Made by a program: the position numbers and the translations under genes. From assembly GCA_947460065.1 (NCBI GenBank), contig CANHGF010000123.1, forward strand, positions 1 to 7,186: a stretch of DNA of 7,186 bases, written 5' to 3'. Origin of the DNA: Comamonadaceae bacterium. Lineage in GTDB: Bacteria > Pseudomonadota > Gammaproteobacteria > Burkholderiales > Burkholderiaceae_C. The notes below the pieces were generated by a model. It searched no databases. It saw only the letters and a list, made by a program, of their open reading frames with translations, and had not been told where the DNA came from. Of the stretch, positions 6,183 to 7,186 are shown in pieces; within the stretch, counting starts at the first letter, position 1, and each line of letters opens with the position of its first letter.

Positions 6183-6959
6183 ATGGCGCGACGGCCGGCG
6201 CTGTCCCGGGGCTTGGACCCCGCCCAGGCCACGCTCGAAGGCTTGGAGGCGGGCCCCGCATCTTCAGCGCTAGGGGCCTGGTCGCCCCAGAGTTGGGCGG
6301 TGGCTGCCGATTGGCGGCCACTGATCGAAGCCTTTTGGACTTCAAGCGCTGGCCAGGGCCTGGCCCGCTTCGTCGCCGGCCGGCTCGGTGCTGGAGCGGT
6401 GATCTACCCGGCCCAGCCCCTGTGGGCGTTGGATCTGACCGCGCTGCATCAGGTGCGGGTGGTGATACTCGGTCAGGACCCCTACCACGGGCCAGGCCAG
6501 GCCCAGGGCCTGGCTTTTTCGGTGCCCGAGGGCGTGCCGCCGCCGCCTAGCTTGCGCAATATCTTGGGCGAACGGTCCCGAGACCTGGGGCTGGCCGTCA
6601 GTCCCGGCCTGCGCAGCAGCCTCAGGCCCTGGGCCGAGCAGGGCGTTTTGCTGCTCAACAGCGTACTGACGGTGGAGCAAGGACAGCCCGCCAGTCATGC
6701 TGGCCAAGGATGGGAAGTGCTAACTAACTTACTCTTGAGGGCGGTGATGGAGCGACCGCAGCCGGCCGCCTTCATGGCTTGGGGAGCAACAGCTCAGGCA
6801 CAGTTGGCCGGCTTGCCGGACCGGCATCTGCTCTTGAGCGCCAACCATCCTTCGCCCCTTTCGGCCTCGCGCCCGCCGCGACCTTTTGTCGGCTGCGGGC
6901 ACTTCAGCGCAGCCAATGCCTGGCTGCGCGCCCAGGGCCAGCCGGTGATTTCATGGTAG
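6183..6959 (+). CDS. ung: Uracil-DNA glycosylase, family 1
   Basis: Ung removes uracil from DNA and starts base-excision repair of deaminated cytosine or misincorporated dUMP. The 258-residue protein has the complete family 1 set: GQDPYHGPGQ (97-106) with the water-activating D99, LAFSV (110-114) with the uracil-stacking F112, PPPPSLRNI (119-127), LLLNSVLTV (156-164) with the uracil-specific N159, and HPSPLSA (222-228) with catalytic H222 and the DNA-intercalating leucine L226. These correspond to E. coli D64, N123, H187 and L191. The N-terminus is about 35 residues longer than E. coli Ung and low in recognisable motif. The start at 6183 lies 7 bases after the trpC stop, with no clear Shine-Dalgarno sequence, suggesting translational coupling to trpC; a later start near residue 40 (a GTG) cannot be excluded. 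It appears to be the last gene of the trp transcript. Confidence 0.96.
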   Translation: MARRPALSRGLDPAQATLEGLEAGPASSALGAWSPQSWAVAADWRPLIEAFWTSSAGQGLARFVAGRLGAGAVIYPAQPLWALDLTALHQVRVVILGQDPYHGPGQAQGLAFSVPEGVPPPPSLRNILGERSRDLGLAVSPGLRSSLRPWAEQGVLLLNSVLTVEQGQPASHAGQGWEVLTNLLLRAVMERPQPAAFMAWGATAQAQLAGLPDRHLLLSANHPSPLSASRPPRPFVGCGHFSAANAWLRAQGQPVISW

Positions 6960-6980
6960 CGCTCGGGCATAAAAGCATGG

Positions 6981-6986
6981 CATAAT
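6981..6986 (+). promoter_or_regulatory. Probable -10 box of the tRNA cluster promoter
   Basis: CATAAT matches TATAAT at five of six positions and lies 16 bases before the mature 5' end of tRNA-Tyr, a fitting distance for a short tRNA leader. No strong -35 is visible 16-18 bases upstream. No terminator separates ung from this site, so read-through from the trp operon is also possible. Confidence 0.5.
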
Positions 6987-7002
6987 CCGTGGTTCGCTTG
7001 CT

Positions 7003-7088
7003 GGACGGGTGCCCGAGTGGCTAAAGGGGGCAGACTGTAAATCTGTTGGCTTACGCCTACGCTGGTTCGAATCCAGCCCCGTCCACCA
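7003..7088 (+). tRNA. tRNA-Tyr (anticodon GTA)
   Basis: This 86-base tRNA is complete with its encoded CCA end (7086-7088). The acceptor stem GGACGGG (7003-7009) pairs with CCCGTCC (7078-7084), and A7085 is the discriminator. The anticodon stem GCAGA/TCTGT (7030-7034, 7042-7046) encloses the loop CTGTAAA with anticodon GTA at 7037-7039. A long class II variable arm (7047-7060) has a GGC/GCC stem, as expected for bacterial tRNA-Tyr. The T arm is GCTGG/CCAGC (7061-7065, 7073-7077) with loop TTCGAAT. Confidence 0.97.
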
Positions 7089-7150
7089 GAAGCCGTTTTC
7101 TTCAATGGAGTTTGCGGTTTTTGTTTGGCGTGCGACTGGCATCTTGAGCT

Positions 7151-7186
7151 GCGGGAGTAGTTCAATGGTAGAACCTTAGCCTTCCA
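7151..7186 (+). tRNA. tRNA-Gly (anticodon TCC), 5' part
   Basis: The sequence starts with the acceptor strand GCGGGAG, followed by a D arm (TAGTTCAATGGTAGAA) and the anticodon loop start CTTCCA, with anticodon TCC at 7183-7185. The window ends inside the anticodon loop, so the 3' half is missing. It lies 62 bases after tRNA-Tyr in the same direction. A Tyr-Gly-Thr tRNA series followed by tuf is common in proteobacteria, so tRNA-Thr and tuf are likely next; that is inference. Confidence 0.93.

Noticed and set aside
6951..7165. Minus-strand frames over the tRNA-Tyr gene encoding strings such as GLDSNQRRRKPTDLQSAPF
   Set aside because: This is the antisense of tRNA-Tyr. It is a familiar spurious protein seen in many bacterial annotations and has no support as a gene.

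Overview
This is a GC-rich chromosomal housekeeping region, most likely from a betaproteobacterium of the order Burkholderiales (Comamonadaceae-like). The placement rests on gene order (apaG / rpe, then trpE-trpG-trpD-trpC, then a tRNA-Tyr/tRNA-Gly cluster) and on protein character. No marker gene in the window fixes the genus.

Layout: positions 1-154 (minus strand) carry the N-terminal part of apaG, divergent from rpe (258-941, plus), the pentose-phosphate epimerase. An AT-rich gap (942-1097) with repeated AACAAA-type motifs precedes an orphan OmpR-family response regulator (1098-1850). A 286-base leader region (1851-2136) then holds an extended -10 promoter, a 27-codon Trp-containing leader peptide (trpL, 1907-1990) and several hairpins that can be arranged as a transcription attenuator. 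The tryptophan operon follows: trpE (2137-3636), trpG (3633-4223, ATGA overlap), trpD (4319-5365) and trpC (5387-6175, GTG start). A uracil-DNA glycosylase gene, ung (6183-6959), starts 7 bases after trpC. The window ends with a complete tRNA-Tyr(GTA), 7003-7088, and the 5' part of a tRNA-Gly(TCC) from 7151.

How the genes work together: TrpE and TrpG form anthranilate synthase (chorismate plus glutamine to anthranilate). TrpD adds the phosphoribosyl group, and TrpC makes indole-3-glycerol phosphate. No trpF, trpB or trpA is present, so the pathway must be completed by genes elsewhere, which is a common split in Betaproteobacteria. The leader peptide with a Trp-Pro-Trp run suggests that charged tRNA-Trp supply controls the operon by ribosome stalling. 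TrpE also keeps the LLES and NPSPYMYY segments associated with feedback inhibition by tryptophan.

I see no new multi-gene system, phage, insertion sequence, CRISPR array or defence island. The parts most worth a second look are the apparently leaderless trpL and its attenuator, the response regulator sitting where gph is often found, and the repeated motifs in front of it.
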